Origin: Diphasiastrum complanatum
Lineage: Eukaryota; Streptophyta; Lycopodiopsida; Lycopodiales; Lycopodiaceae
Assembly: GCA_029204225.1 (NCBI GenBank)
Contig: CM055100.1
Coordinates: forward strand, 17,435,650 to 17,499,649
Reading direction: 5' to 3'
DNA: 64,000 nt
The notes below the pieces were generated by a model. It had not been told where the DNA came from and searched no databases. It saw only the letters and a program-made list of their open reading frames with translations. The translations under genes and the position numbers were made by a program. Positions 46,401-55,255 of this stretch are shown piece after piece (position 1 is the stretch's first letter; the number at the start of each line of letters is the position of its first letter).

Positions 46401-49219
46401 CCGTACTCCCCTTGCCAACAGTACTCCAACCATGCAGATAGCACAGAGATTTGATGCCCCTACAAAAAGTGCTCCCTCCTCAAAGGTAAGCTGCTCTCCA
46501 AGAATGGCAGGAATCTGATCAAAAGAGGTCCAAGCTTTCACCACACCACAAGCAACATAACCTGCTCTGATACCATGACAAATTCCAAGGCCTAGCTATG
46601 GAGTATCATAACAGCATAGTAAGCACACTATGAAAGCTTCAAAAACCCAGCAATGGAGTAGAACACAAAAGCAAGAGAGAGAGGACTTCAAAGCTCACAC
46701 AACTTGAATGATTATTCAAAGTGTAGTAGGGCGTGGAAACCCCTCCAAAGTTTGGGCTACATATAGCATGTAATGTATAGAGGTGGTGTCTTGCTAAATC
46801 TAGCTCTAGGACCCACATGGGTCCTCAACTTGCTTGATATTACTTGCCTAATTAGCACAAGTGCGGTGTACTATGTACATAAATTTTTTACCCCCATGTC
46901 TTATCCACACAAGTTACAAGTATACAAGCCTTAAGGGGCAAAATAGGCATTTATTTCAACAGAAGTGTCCCTGAAGCCCTATGTAACGTCGAACTTTAGA
47001 CGGCGGACGTTCCGAACTGACCGTCGGTCCGTTCCTCGTCCTGTCTATTCCCACAGGTTCCTATCGAGGTTGTCCACTGGCCGAGACAGACGGCACCTGA
47101 AACAAATTCTGTTTGGAGAAATTGGGCCGTCGGACGGAAAGCTGCAAAACTGATCCACTTCACGTGACATAATTGTGTTTCTATCCCATCAAAGGGCCAT
47201 TTTGACCAAACGATACCCAAATCGAGTAAGGCTGGATCCGTTAGGTCCGTATTGGGTTCACGAACCTGTGGACTGTATTCCTGGACCATTTTGTCAATTC
47301 CAAATGTCTTCGGGTCCCGACCGACGAATTGTCCTTGAAGCCCTATTTAGCGTGTGACCGCGGTCCGTTCCTCTGCCTGTCTGTTTAAATGCTCCAAACA
47401 AAATCAATATACACAGTTTAAATGTATGCAACACAAGTGCTACTTTGATATTGAATCGGCAAACTGTATCTTGCAATGCCTATCACACAATGAGGAAATA
47501 CACTATCGATCTTGCTTTTTTTGTGTTCTACTCTTGCTGTCTTTTTGTGTTCTGCTCTTGCTTTTCCTCTTGAGACTTGTGGGTTCTCCTTTTTCTACTC
47601 TACCTTGTCAGTAGTACTGTTGAGGCCTTATGGTACCTACTCCTTTTTCTTCTTTATCTTGTCAGTAGTAATAGTGTTGAGGCATTGTTGTTGTTATGGT
47701 TATGGTTGTGGATCTTAACATCTACCGCTAGCTTCATCTCCCAGTTCTTCTTCTGCAAGAAAACCTCCAAAGCGTAGCACTTCCAACACAAACAAAACTG
47801 TGACATTACAGAGATCTGCTTTCACAACCTCTGTATACCACATGTGGATGGCAAAACATGAGTTGTGTGGCGAAACGTTTGTATGAACTCCGAGAGCAGG
47901 TAAATGAAGCAACTTTGAGGAAGAATGACAAGGTTTGAATATGAAACTTTTTTGGTGAAACTCTCTCTCTCTCTCTCTCTTTGAAAAAAAATGGACAGTG
48001 AAATGGCTGCGTCCGGCCTGGACGCTCATGTCTGATATTATATATATATATTACTTTTCAGAAAAAAATTTGGACCTGAAATGAACCTGAAAATACTGGA
48101 ATAAGACCTGCAACTACTGGAATTAGACCTGAAACGACTGAAATTGGACCTGAAACTAGTATAATCTTAATCGTCTGTTTTTTCTCCCTCTACTGGTACC
48201 GATATTACCTGGTTTTTTTTTCAAAAAAGAGATTCGCCCAGAATCGCTGTTTTTTTACAGAAATTCTAGAATCGCGATTCTAGAATTACTGGTGCATCTA
48301 TTACTCTAAAGTCTCATCGCGATGTACAAATCCTTTGTCAAGAGGTTCATCGAGATGTAAGTCATCCTTCGCCAAGGATTCCAATACCTTTTCAGGATTT
48401 CATCTTGGATGGATCCCCTCCAGATGTTGCATTCTCCACTTAAGGCGTTCATCTGTACGGATGATATGTTGGATGTGCAATCCTCCACTTAAGAAGTTCA
48501 TGAGGCATACTAAGGTATTGCCTCAAGATGTACTACACAACATTGGCTTCAATTTTGATAGTTGAGACAATCACTTATCACATTACATTGACTGGCATTA
48601 CATGAGCTCGTTCGATTATTCCCTGCAAGGTGATAGCATCGCAAAACAGTCTCACGCACGTATAGAAAATCGCTTTCAACTCTCTGGTGGGTGATCATCC
48701 GTTGGGAATCAAGAAAATTAATTTTTTAAGCTTCCAACAAAGTCTTACAATGAGGAAAAAGTATATGATGATCGCGATATAGAAAAAACCAGTATAGTGT
48801 ACAAGGTGGGGGATAGAATCTAGCTAACGCGCGACATAGGAGACCAGGAAGATAGGAGCCGGTTAGTGGAAAGAAAAGCTACGAGAAAGGCATTTTCATG
48901 TGCCCATAAAAGATGGGCGCTAAGTCCATAAACCAGCTAACTAACCTTCACTAACAGAATCCGAGTCCAAAAAGGCTCCGTCCTGCAAAAACTTCTGGTG
49001 CTTGAACTGCCATTTGCCAGATAGTCTCTGGAACACCGACCGCTGGGTGATGAAGCTCTCCTTTTTCTCAGCATCAACTGCTGCTGCTGCTGCTGTTTCC
49101 GGGTTGGTGCTTTTATTTGAATCCCCATCATCTACGGAATAACTGCTGTCACCGACTGCAATCTCAGTATCGCCGTTTTGCAGCAAAGGAGTCTGCATAG
49201 AAACCTTCTTTTCATCCAT
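31214..49219 (-). CDS. MTP8: MTP8-like Mn cation diffusion facilitator (7 exons)
   Basis: Exons: 49219-48946, 35842-35667, 34593-34395, 32333-32155, 32005-31855, 31684-31551 and 31384-31214 (1284 bases, 427 residues). All splice sites are GT-AG and all phases agree. The Mn-CDF signatures are present: DSLLD in helix 2 ([13 protein letters not shown]) and DHYFD in helix 5, both Dxxx[14 protein letters not shown], then the cytosolic domain [17 protein letters not shown] and [11 protein letters not shown] also match. The wording is closest to plant MTP8, a tonoplast Mn (and Fe) / proton antiporter; the substrate here is inferred from family. The Asp/Ser-rich N-terminal exon is poorly conserved. 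Intron 1 is 13.1 kb and full of transposons; intron 3 carries a miniature LTR element. Confidence 0.88.
32832..33241 (+). repeat. Left LTR of the TRIM-like element
   Basis: 410 bases, TG...CA. Shares ACATAG, ATACTTCTCT, CTATTG, AGGCCTAC, TATTGTTTTTAA and GGAGATCTTAG blocks in order with the right copy. Confidence 0.8.
33939..34213 (+). repeat. Right LTR of the TRIM-like element
   Basis: 275 bases, TG...CA, shorter than the left copy by internal deletions, preceded by a polypurine tract. Confidence 0.8.
34594..35666 (-). other. MTP8: MTP8 intron 2
   Basis: Intron between exons 2 and 3 (donor GTAAGT, acceptor GCTGCAG on the minus strand). No repeat or gene recognised inside. Confidence 0.7.
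37100..38240 (+). pseudogene. hAT transposase fragment A (DUF659)
   Basis: A spliced-looking DUF659 block: [18 protein letters not shown] up to a donor at 37201, then after TATACAG (37361) VITDNAS, interrupted by a 362-base insertion, then [39 protein letters not shown] to about 37885. A later exon-like piece near 38095-38230 reads [18 protein letters not shown] then, in another frame, [12 protein letters not shown]. These are the catalytic-core words of plant BED/DUF659 hAT transposases. N- and C-terminal parts are missing, so it is inactive. Confidence 0.82.
37384..37745. mobile_element. Foldback MITE with GCGTCCGGACGC dyads
   Basis: Inserted in the DUF659 codons: GCTTCA occurs before (37378-37383) and after (37746-37751), and removing the insert plus one GCTTCA leaves an uninterrupted DUF659 frame. 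Both ends are GC-rich with repeated GCGTCC/GGACGC words and palindromes such as GCGTCCGGACGC. The middle is AT-rich with long A and T runs. GGACGCGTCCA followed by a T-run occurs inverted on both sides of the core. The ends (CAGGGATG-like) recall non-autonomous hAT MITEs. Confidence 0.82.
38259..40530 (+). pseudogene. hAT transposase copy B, spliced, near-complete C-terminal part
   Basis: Homologous to copy C but lacking the BED finger. From about 38400 to 39412 one frame runs through a Pro-rich linker ([18 protein letters not shown]), one TAG at 38942 (CAG in copy C), then [20 protein letters not shown] and [18 protein letters not shown], the DUF659 start. The core's second half is deleted near 39400. 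Donor/acceptor pairs at 39467/39580, 39921/40010 and 40173/40278 join phase-0 exons reading [30 protein letters not shown] then [20 protein letters not shown] and [13 protein letters not shown]. That is the hAT dimerisation domain. It ends with a Glu/Arg helix and TGA at 40530. Confidence 0.85.
40531..41909 (+). pseudogene. C-terminal extension of hAT-B: Pro-rich and AT-hook ORFs
   Basis: After the stop at 40530 a second frame stays open to 41536 with only one TAG (40829): Gly/Arg/Thr-rich ([17 protein letters not shown]), then [11 protein letters not shown]-like acidic text, then a long Pro/Ala-rich run. A third frame, 41550-41909, reads [17 protein letters not shown] and [11 protein letters not shown], two AT-hook cores (GRP with flanking Lys/Arg), and ends acidic ([21 protein letters not shown]). 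Each piece joins the next by a one- or two-base shift, so it was probably one long tail of the transposase, or a separate DNA-binding protein of the element. Not a standard hAT part. Confidence 0.55.
42409..42774 (-). pseudogene. Antisense small ORF, charged coiled-coil, two TGA stops
   Basis: Minus-strand ATG at 42774 gives 121 codons to TAG at 42409: [108 protein letters not shown], then an acidic tail. Protein-like composition continues past both TGAs, which could be CGA-to-TGA changes. It faces hAT-B and ends 500 bases from it. A TTAAATA word lies ~140 bases upstream (42911-42917). The family is not recognised; a second transposon gene is the best guess. Confidence 0.5.
42785..42905. repeat. 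CTCTCAC(AGC/TGG) short tandem repeats
   Basis: About ten imperfect copies of a ~10-base word (CTCTCACAGC, CTCTCACTGG), between the antisense ORF and its presumed promoter. Confidence 0.8.
42930..43290. repeat. Minisatellite, ~86-bp unit
   Basis: Roughly three to four units sharing CCCACAGTGCCCATGTG, CCTCTGTACCTGCCCCC, TTGGTCTCCCATTGG and GGTCTGCTCACCC. The last two full units begin near 43173 and 43257. Confidence 0.85.
43358..43550. mobile_element. Foldback element: GGTACC dyads around (TA)n
   Basis: Left side has GGTACC at about 43360, 43375, 43384 and 43398; right side has GGTACC near 43511, 43533 and 43541 and GGTACT/GGTACTG words between. The sides are inverted, imperfect copies of each other (GCGGTACC, CCGCGGTAC) around a (TA)n core, 43417-43474. 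Same layout as the foldback in hAT-A but a different dyad. No target duplication identified. Confidence 0.75.
43551..43833 (+). other. Leader region of hAT-C
   Basis: AT-rich text passing into a C-rich, GCCCTGCC-bearing stretch just before the hAT-C start codon; probably its 5' UTR. No separate gene supported. Confidence 0.4.
43834..45472 (+). pseudogene. hAT transposase copy C with BED finger
   Basis: ATG at 43834 opens a BED-type zinc finger: [20 protein letters not shown] then HLLGAH (CX2C...HX4H). A frame change near 44100 leads into the same Pro-rich linker as copy B; a one-base deletion near 44636 (CCCTCACG against CCCGTCACG in copy B) shifts it again. The DUF659 part follows: [23 protein letters not shown] at 44984 where copy B has Trp, then [26 protein letters not shown] and, after a short deletion, [14 protein letters not shown] and [14 protein letters not shown]. 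It breaks at 45472 against a copia fragment. It would bind element ends through BED but cannot be translated intact. Confidence 0.87.
45475..46201 (-). pseudogene. copia-3 gag
   Basis: Long open Gag (copia/UBN2 type): [96 protein letters not shown], then a Lys-rich tail ([13 protein letters not shown]). An inner ATG (46156) is a likely start; the N-terminal [10 protein letters not shown] text may be leader. No stop interrupts this part, but it is truncated before any zinc knuckle at 45475. The frame then runs on by chance into antisense hAT sequence to 45203. Confidence 0.88.
46564..46575 (-). promoter_or_regulatory. Primer-binding site of copia-3
   Basis: Minus strand reads TGGTATCAGAGC directly after the LTR, an exact match to the plant initiator-Met tRNA primer site. 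Confidence 0.93.
46576..46961 (-). repeat. 5' LTR of copia-3
   Basis: 386 bases; on the minus strand it starts TGTTGAAATAAATGCC and ends GGAATTTGTCA, the expected TG...CA, next to the primer site. Confidence 0.8.
46962..47400. repeat. Direct repeat flanking a 300-bp unknown segment
   Basis: GTCCCTGAAGCCCTATGTAACG at the left and GTCCTTGAAGCCCTATTTAGCG near 47331 both lead into a GACCG(T)CGGTCCGTTCCTC word and CCTGTCT. The segment between contains CGTCGGACGG-type dyads. It may be a small duplicated or LTR-like unit; not identified. Confidence 0.5.
47401..48070. other. Unassigned intronic stretch with (CT)n
   Basis: No gene supported. T-rich near 47510-47700; (CT)n at 47961-47982; a short TGCGTCCGGCCTGGACGC word near 48009 echoes the dyads of the foldback in hAT-A. 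Confidence 0.4.
48072..48165. repeat. ~22-bp tandem repeat
   Basis: About five imperfect units of GACCTGAAACTACTGGAATTA. Within MTP8 intron 1. Confidence 0.8.
48180..48300 (-). repeat. Dispersed repeat, copy 2, with 26-bp palindrome
   Basis: Reverse complement matches 28135-28260 block by block. It includes a perfect 26-base palindrome at 48262-48287 (half-site AATTCTAGAATCG). Confidence 0.62.
48946..49219 (-). CDS. MTP8: MTP8 exon 1 (N-terminal cytosolic part)
   Basis: ATG at 49219 opens 91 codons: [15 protein letters not shown], an Asp/Asn/Ser-rich stretch, an Ala run, then [17 protein letters not shown] and SDSVSE. It ends with one base before a GTTAGT donor (48945). Exon 2 at 35842 begins with two bases and reads on as [20 protein letters not shown], so the split glycine codon and the frame close exactly. 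No other exon with the right phase was seen between them. The linkage over 13.1 kb is inference from phase, family layout (TPLL and the pre-helix Tyr/Arg/Gln-rich helix) and the lack of a better start. Confidence 0.72.
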
Positions 49220-49720
49220 CCTGCTCTTTCTCAATAACTACGCAATACCCACAAACCCAGAACCGATTTCCTGAGATCTTATCAATCTGGGCAGCCCATT
49301 TCTGCGATTCTCAGCCAAAAACGTTCAATTCAAACCGATATTCTTGCTCTTTTGCCTGATTTTCTTGCTCTACTGCTTGAAACACAGTCTCCAGATGCCT
49401 TACAGAACTGACAGCACCTTCACCGTTATTGCTATCCTCCAACCATAGAAGCTTTCCAGACTTTTCTCGCTATACTTCTCTCTTTGCTTAAAACAGATAG
49501 AGAGTAATGCAAAAACAGAGGAGTCTCCTCTCCCGCGATGAACACGTCAAAAGGAAAATATCGACCACGTTATGAACGTCAAATGGAAAATATCGACAAC
49601 TGATGAGGCCAAACCGACCATCAAATGGAAAATATTGACCACGTCAAAAGGTGAAATGCACGTCAAATTCCAGGGCGTTTCTCTATTTTATCTCTTCACC
49701 TTTTGACGTGGACGTTATTG
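49220..49720 (-). promoter_or_regulatory. MTP8 5' flank with repeated ACGTCA sites
   Basis: Upstream of the MTP8 ATG. From about 49540 to 49715 the word ACGTCA/TGACGT occurs five times, three of them inside near-repeats (ACGTCAAA(A/T)GGAAAATATCGAC). An exact 17-base inverted repeat, CCACGTCAAAAGGTGAA, lies at 49639-49655 and 49695-49711. ACGTCA is a core bound by plant bZIP (TGA-type) factors, so this may be the promoter control region (inference). The transcription start was not identified. Confidence 0.5.
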
Positions 49721-50424
49721 GTGTGAAAGCGCCCATCATCTCCACCTGTCAAGTGCATCCTTCACCTCCCAATTTTTCCCATTATTTCTTTTGCATGACA
49801 TTTATTTATTTAGAAAATCCTTTTTTTGGGGGGTTTTTGAGTTGGTGGTCTTTTCATCAAAATTTGTGTGTGACTAAAAAGCAAAGTCATCCAAAACATA
49901 TAGAGGAGTTTTTAAGTACACATGTACCTTAAAAATTTGTTGGGAATTTTAAAAAATCCAAGATTGAATATTTCTATTTTAGTTTTCTAAAAACTTTAAA
50001 AATAAGTACACATGTACCTTTAAAAAAAATCAAACTTCGTATCTTCACAACTATTTAGATACACATCAGAAAAGAATAACAAATATTGAAATAGTCATGT
50101 AAGAATGGTAAGATCGTGAAAACGAGCCATAATTACACAATCCTTGAAGTTGATACAAGGTCGCGAAAAAAAAAATTCAAAGCATAACGAATGATAAATG
50201 ACAAGTGAGACTTCTTTTTACAGTCGAAGATTCTAAAAAAATTGCATGTCCCTTTCATGCAGCATAATAAGGTTTTAAAATAAACTTGCAAGGTCGTTAA
50301 GTTGAGCCATTTCATAAATACAAGGGCACACCTCAAGAAAATCATGTACTGTATCCTCATTTGAGTCCTACCTCTACCTCATGGATAGAAAAGGAAGTCC
50401 TAACCAACTCGTTAATTATTAAAT
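49721..50424. other. Intergenic stretch, nothing recognised
   Basis: AT-rich, no gene or repeat supported. Confidence 0.45.
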
Positions 50425-50535
50425 TTTGACTCCAATCCACGACACAAGTAAGAACATACAAGAGGCTGAATCCACAAAAAGTTTGACTCCAATCCACGAC
50501 ACATGTAAAAACATACAAGAGGCTGAATCCACAAC
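50425..50535. repeat. 57-bp direct repeat, two copies
   Basis: TTTGACTCCAATCCACGACA...AACATACAAGAGGCTGAATCCACAA occurs at 50425 and again at 50482 with few changes. Confidence 0.9.
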
Positions 50536-50840
50536 ACAAGGAAGTACCGTACAATAGATGAAAACGCACTCTCACTTTAAAGGACATTTAACTTGTTGAC
50601 TTATATGTCAAACGTGCGTTTTGATTGAAACAAGGCCAATAGGTTGCATTAAGTATCATGTTTTTGAGGTTGCATTTAGATTATAAGTTCTCTCTCTCTC
50701 TCTCTCTCTCTCTCCATGTTTGAAGCAAAACATTCAAAAACTTATGAAAGTTTTTGTGGGGTTGACTTATCAGTTATGATTATTAAATGGCAAGTTCATG
50801 GTTTGGGCCACAATTTTCCACACAAAAAGAAAGATGCATT

Positions 50841-50892
<52 letters not shown>

Positions 50893-51408
50893 CATTTATT
50901 ACTAATGGCAATGTTACTAATTTTGACATGTTCATGTCACAGTGCCAAAAAAAAAGTGACGTCAATGGCATTGAAGGACTACTCAAGCAACTGAAAAACT
51001 ACGACTGTTCTAAAGACTTTTAATTTACTGTATGTTGGATGTAGAAAAAGTGCTTTGAAGACTTTCATTTTATTTTATGCTGGATGTAAAAAAATTGCTC
51101 AGTGACGAGGTAGGTTTTTCGTAAAACTTGCACTTTTATGACAGACCATAAGTTTCAGACTTAAGACGGTGATGTGGTACAATTTTTTTCAATAGATCAG
51201 CTTTTCTTGTAGTTTCTCTACTGGTTGTTAAATTAGGTTGTGTCGTTGTTGTTTGACTCTGCATGCGTTGTTGTCTCGTCTATATTTTGTTATTCTGTTC
51301 CTTTGCCTGGTTGTTTTGTGTTTGGATGTGTTGCTAGATTTTTTGAAGCTTGTAAATTTATTTTTTAGTTGGGTTTGACTTGACTTGACTTGTTTTTTTT
51401 GGAAGTGC

Positions 51409-51456
<48 letters not shown>

Positions 51457-52676
51457 TACCTGTAGCCACCTTTCTCACCCTCCTCCTGGCTTTGGCCTCT
51501 GATGGCCGTTTTTGCATTGTGGCGCGCTGCGTTCTTTTTGCTTACTTATCGTTTTGGCTTTGCGGGTTTCTAGCTCATTGCTTTCTTTTACTTTATGGTG
51601 TTGTGGCTGTGGTAAAACGTCACTTGGCTGCTTTCTTCTGGCGCTTGTTTTTGCTGGTGCGTGCAGCTTCCTGCTTCCTACTGCTTCGATTTCGTCACTA
51701 GCTTCTGAGAAGGTTGGTTCCTATGTTCTGGTGGTTTAAAGCTCTGCTCTTTGCTGTTGGTAGTAACCTTTGTTAGTTTTTTTTATGATTGAAGTTCTTA
51801 GTTCTGTAGCTGGTTTTTTCTAGTGTGCCTTTAATTCGTTTTTGTCTTCCCGTTGATGATTGTTTTAGTTACTGTTACTGCTTCTTCTTTTTGCTGTTTT
51901 CTTCCTGATTACTCTGTTTTTGTTTATGCTTTCTTATCCTGTTTGTTATGTTTGGACTGTTTCCTTTTGTTCCTGTATACTTGTGGTTAAGCAAAGTCTT
52001 TACTTCTCCTTTTATTCTTTATTCCAACTTGTTCATTCTCTCTTTTAATGGATGACATATGTTGTTTGTCCTGAAATGTTCCTGCAAACTACTACTTACT
52101 AGTTGCAAAAATGTGTTCGGTACTAGTAAAGATCTTCGCACCTTTACTGTTATTTGCTGCCAAGATTCTCAACCATTCATTATTGATAATGAATTTGTTT
52201 TAGAATGAACGGAAGCCTGTGACTGTACTTGAAACGGATTCCCAACTACTTCGTTGAAATAAGAAGTGAACATTCCGGTACTAATTTGTAATGAGCATAG
52301 ATTTATGCAAAAGTATGCCCAGATCATAGCTCCTTTGATGGGATACAAAGTTCTTGCTTTGGTTCATTCTTCTCATTTATTGTTGATGGTTGTCAGCAGT
52401 ATACAGTCATGACTACCCGTAATTAATACTATTGGTCTTTACTACAAAAACGCATGGCTAAAATATTTTTCAATGTGCATTTTACTTCTACTATAGTCAT
52501 AAGATATATGGGTAATGTTCAAGCAACATTGTACTTGATTGTTGCCTAAATTTTCAATGATCATTGACAATATTATGACTAGACTGTTTTTTGTAAATGA
52601 GGTTATGACCAAATAATATTTAAAAAAATATGTTTTGAAGTATGCTGTTTAAATGCTGAACTACAAACATTACTTT
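50536..52676. other. Non-coding stretch with microsatellites
   Basis: Holds (CT)n 50689-50714, (AC)n 50842-50891 and (CT)n 51413-51451. A T-rich stretch with small chance open frames follows (51390-51740). No gene supported. Confidence 0.5.
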
Positions 52677-53895
52677 ACTAGTTTAGATTTTCTACATTGC
52701 TGATTTGTCGTTAAGATTGGACGAAATTTTAAGACTCCAATAGTTTAGACCCCTTTAAGGTTTCGTTTAAGCAAGTGTTTCTTTAATATATGAAATTCAG
52801 CAATAAACCAGAGACTATGTTTCTGGTTTATTGCTGAATCATAAACTTGAATACACTTTTGACTGTGTTTATTATAAAGACCTTCTCCAAGGATTACTAC
52901 TAGGATGCTGAATCCATAGAACAACAAAGAAACAGATGGTGGACAAACCAACCCAACTAAACCTAGATCGAACAGATCTAGCCCCCAAGCTATGGATCAC
53001 CAATCAATGCTCAATAGGAGGGATGTCACTCCGGCAGCATACTGCTACCATTGCCACAACCAGGCATACACTAGTGAGAGCCCAATGGGTATACTTATAC
53101 CCTCCAAGGCCCATGCATCACTAGTAGTGCACTGTGACACCTCATTGGACACCACTACAGCCTATTTGAGCCACATCATTCAATCATCCTATGACTCACT
53201 AATAGACCCATACAAATCCACCATCATGAGTCTAGGCCTACAACCATTAATTATGACCTTATACACATAAGGGCTCCAATTCCCTTATAGTCACAATTAA
53301 TTCACGGGTCATTGGTCTACTGATCCCTAGCATGGACACGCTACCCGAGACCAGTCATGGGCATGACATTTATGAAAATGGTGTATATTGAAATCTATGG
53401 TTGGTTGTTGAATCATAACTCGTTTGATTGTACCAATGATAAGATTTGATAGACTTGGTGCTTGATTACTTATTGGTTGGCCTTTCTAAGTCTTGGCAAC
53501 CACTTTTAGCTGAACTACAAACATTACTTTACTGGTTTAGATTTTATACATTGCTGATTTTTTGTGAAGATTGGACGAAATTTTGGACTCCAAAAGTTTC
53601 GACCCCTTTAAGGTTTCGTTGAAGCAAGTTTCTCTTTAATATGTGAAATTTCTAATGTTCCCTATTATTACTTGCCTTTTTGAAAAGATTGAAAGATAAT
53701 GGAATATTTTGAGGCTATGTTTCTGGTTTATTGCTGAATCATGAACATGAATACACTTTTGACTGTGTTTATGAAAATGGTGTATGTTGAAATCTATGTT
53801 TGGTTGCTGAATCATAAACATGAATACACTTTTGACTGTGTTTATGAAATTGGTGTATGTTGAAATCTATGTTTGGTTGATGAATGGAACATAAG
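52660..53895. repeat. Repeated block split by a ~500-bp insertion
   Basis: The block from GCTGAACTACAAACATTACTT (52657 and 53512) through CCCCTTTAAGGTTTCGTT recurs ~855 bases apart. After it, a ~72-base unit (GAATCAT-AAC-TGAATACAC, TTTTGACTGTGTTTATG, GTGTAT-TTGAAATCTATG) is tandem at 53737-53880. The first copy is interrupted from 52872 to 53372 by unrelated, GC-richer text with TTTA on both sides, a possible target duplication. Confidence 0.7.
52795..52839. repeat. Perfect hairpin, 18-bp arms
   Basis: ATTCAGCAATAAACCAGA, 9-base loop, then its exact complement; the right arm is part of the tandem unit. Confidence 0.88.
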
Positions 53896-54439
53896 ATCCT
53901 TACTCGATAGGTAAAATAAATAATAAATGACAGTACAAATTCATGTATGGCATGGAGTTAAAAAAAAAAAAAAAGCTATACGCGTTTCGTAATTCCATTG
54001 TGTGGGTGCTATATTAACACACCCAAATTGTTAGCCTTTTTTTACTTGAATGACACTGGCTAAAAACACTCTCACTTGGTCCAAGGAACTTATTAATGGT
54101 CAAGATAATTTGGTAACGACATGGTTGAAACAAAGACTATGAAAGACATACATACTTCTAGTTGATTTGTCTACCTACACAAAAAGTTCGACTTTTCACC
54201 ATCTTGCACAGAAAAATCAAGATAGTCTTCTTAATGTTACTTTTTGATGATATATACAGATTTATAGTTTCATGTAAAGATTTATAAGCAAAAACACTTG
54301 ACTTAATGATTGATTTTAATGATGACATGAAAGTATGCACAAATAGCTATATATGACTTTCTGTAGTTGTGATGAGAGACTATTATACTTCTTATTCCTT
54401 TCTATTACAAGTTTCATTGAATGGAAACTGTAATAGTGA
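53896..54439. other. AT-rich spacer, nothing recognised
   Basis: No gene or family recognised. Confidence 0.45.
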
Positions 54440-55255
54440 GGAGTAAGTACACCAAACATTAGCGTTAGATTTAGCTTTCTTACACTTAGCCTTAATGTCA
54501 GACATCTGGACTTTCAAGTCCCTCCCATCTCTTTCGCTAAGAGTTCTACACTCTTTTCAGACTTCTCATTCCTCCTTTTCCTATCTAAATTTTTACTTTT
54601 TGATTTTCTAAAGGTGGATTCTTCTTCTGATGAAGAAGAATATGATGAGTAATTAGAAGACTCTTCTTCATCCGCGGAATTAGATTCTTCTATTCATTTA
54701 TGTTTATGTTTCTTACTACTCTTCTTGTCATTCCTCCTCCTTCAAGAAATTCGGGAGGTTTCATAATTTTCGGCGGACGCTATGACATTTTCAAGTGAAG
54801 TCATCAGTCCCTGACGATAGTATCGGTCCATTTTCTTGGGCAATTCACCCAAGAACCATTCATTTTGCATAGGCACATGATACTATGTCCCTAAGTTCCC
54901 TATCAGGTTCTTAACTCTACGAGTATATTTCCTAAGTGACTCCTTGGGCTTTTTCTCTATAGAATTCAATCGTGCTAATAATCTAGTGAAATATCATATC
55001 TCCTTAAACTGTTTAAGAAATGCCGACTTCAACGCATTCCAAGTGTTAACTATTTTCGGCACTAACTGGCTATACCAGATCTTTGCATGCTTACTCAAAA
55101 GACCTGGTAGTATCCTAACTTTGTTCTCATATGTATGCTCTTTATTAGCTATCGTAAGACTCGAACTGAGACAAGTAACTATTCACATTCTCAGATGATG
55201 ATCCCTTAAAGAAATCATATTTGATTTTGGTGGATGTGGGTGATGTTGGGTTCGC
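54440..55255 (-). pseudogene. Ty3/gypsy gag remnant (gypsy-4)
   Basis: The minus strand from ATG at 55255 reads MANPTSPTSTKIKYDFFKGS then NVNSYLSQFES; after a frame change ILPGLLSKHAKIWYSQLVPK, TWNALKSAFLKQFKEIWYF and KESLRKYTRRVKNLIGNLG. This is the retrotransposon Gag fold (Trp-Tyr, Thr-Trp-Xaa-Xaa-Leu-Lys). A Ser/Asp/Glu-rich and Lys-rich tail follows to about 54440. Several stops and shifts; no pol follows. It lies 760 bases downstream of a matching primer site at 56015-56033. Confidence 0.75.

Larger units (their letters stand above)
45475..46961 (-). mobile_element. Ty1/copia 5' fragment (LTR + gag), copia-3
   Basis: Minus-strand order: LTR 46961-46576, primer site 46575-46564, leader, gag 46201/46165-45475. 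The element is cut inside gag where hAT-C text begins, so pol is lost. The head end next to the LTR (46962) shows no matching duplication at the other end, consistent with a later break. Confidence 0.88.
35843..48945 (-). other. MTP8: MTP8 intron 1 (13.1 kb, transposon-filled)
   Basis: Donor GTTAGT at 48945 and acceptor TTGACAG next to 35842. Contents from low to high coordinate: unassigned AT-rich text to ~37100, hAT-A with an inserted foldback element, hAT-B, an antisense small ORF, a minisatellite, a GGTACC foldback, hAT-C, a copia 5' fragment, a direct repeat, short tandem repeats and a dispersed repeat. The hAT copies are antisense to MTP8; the copia fragment is in the sense direction. 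Confidence 0.7.
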
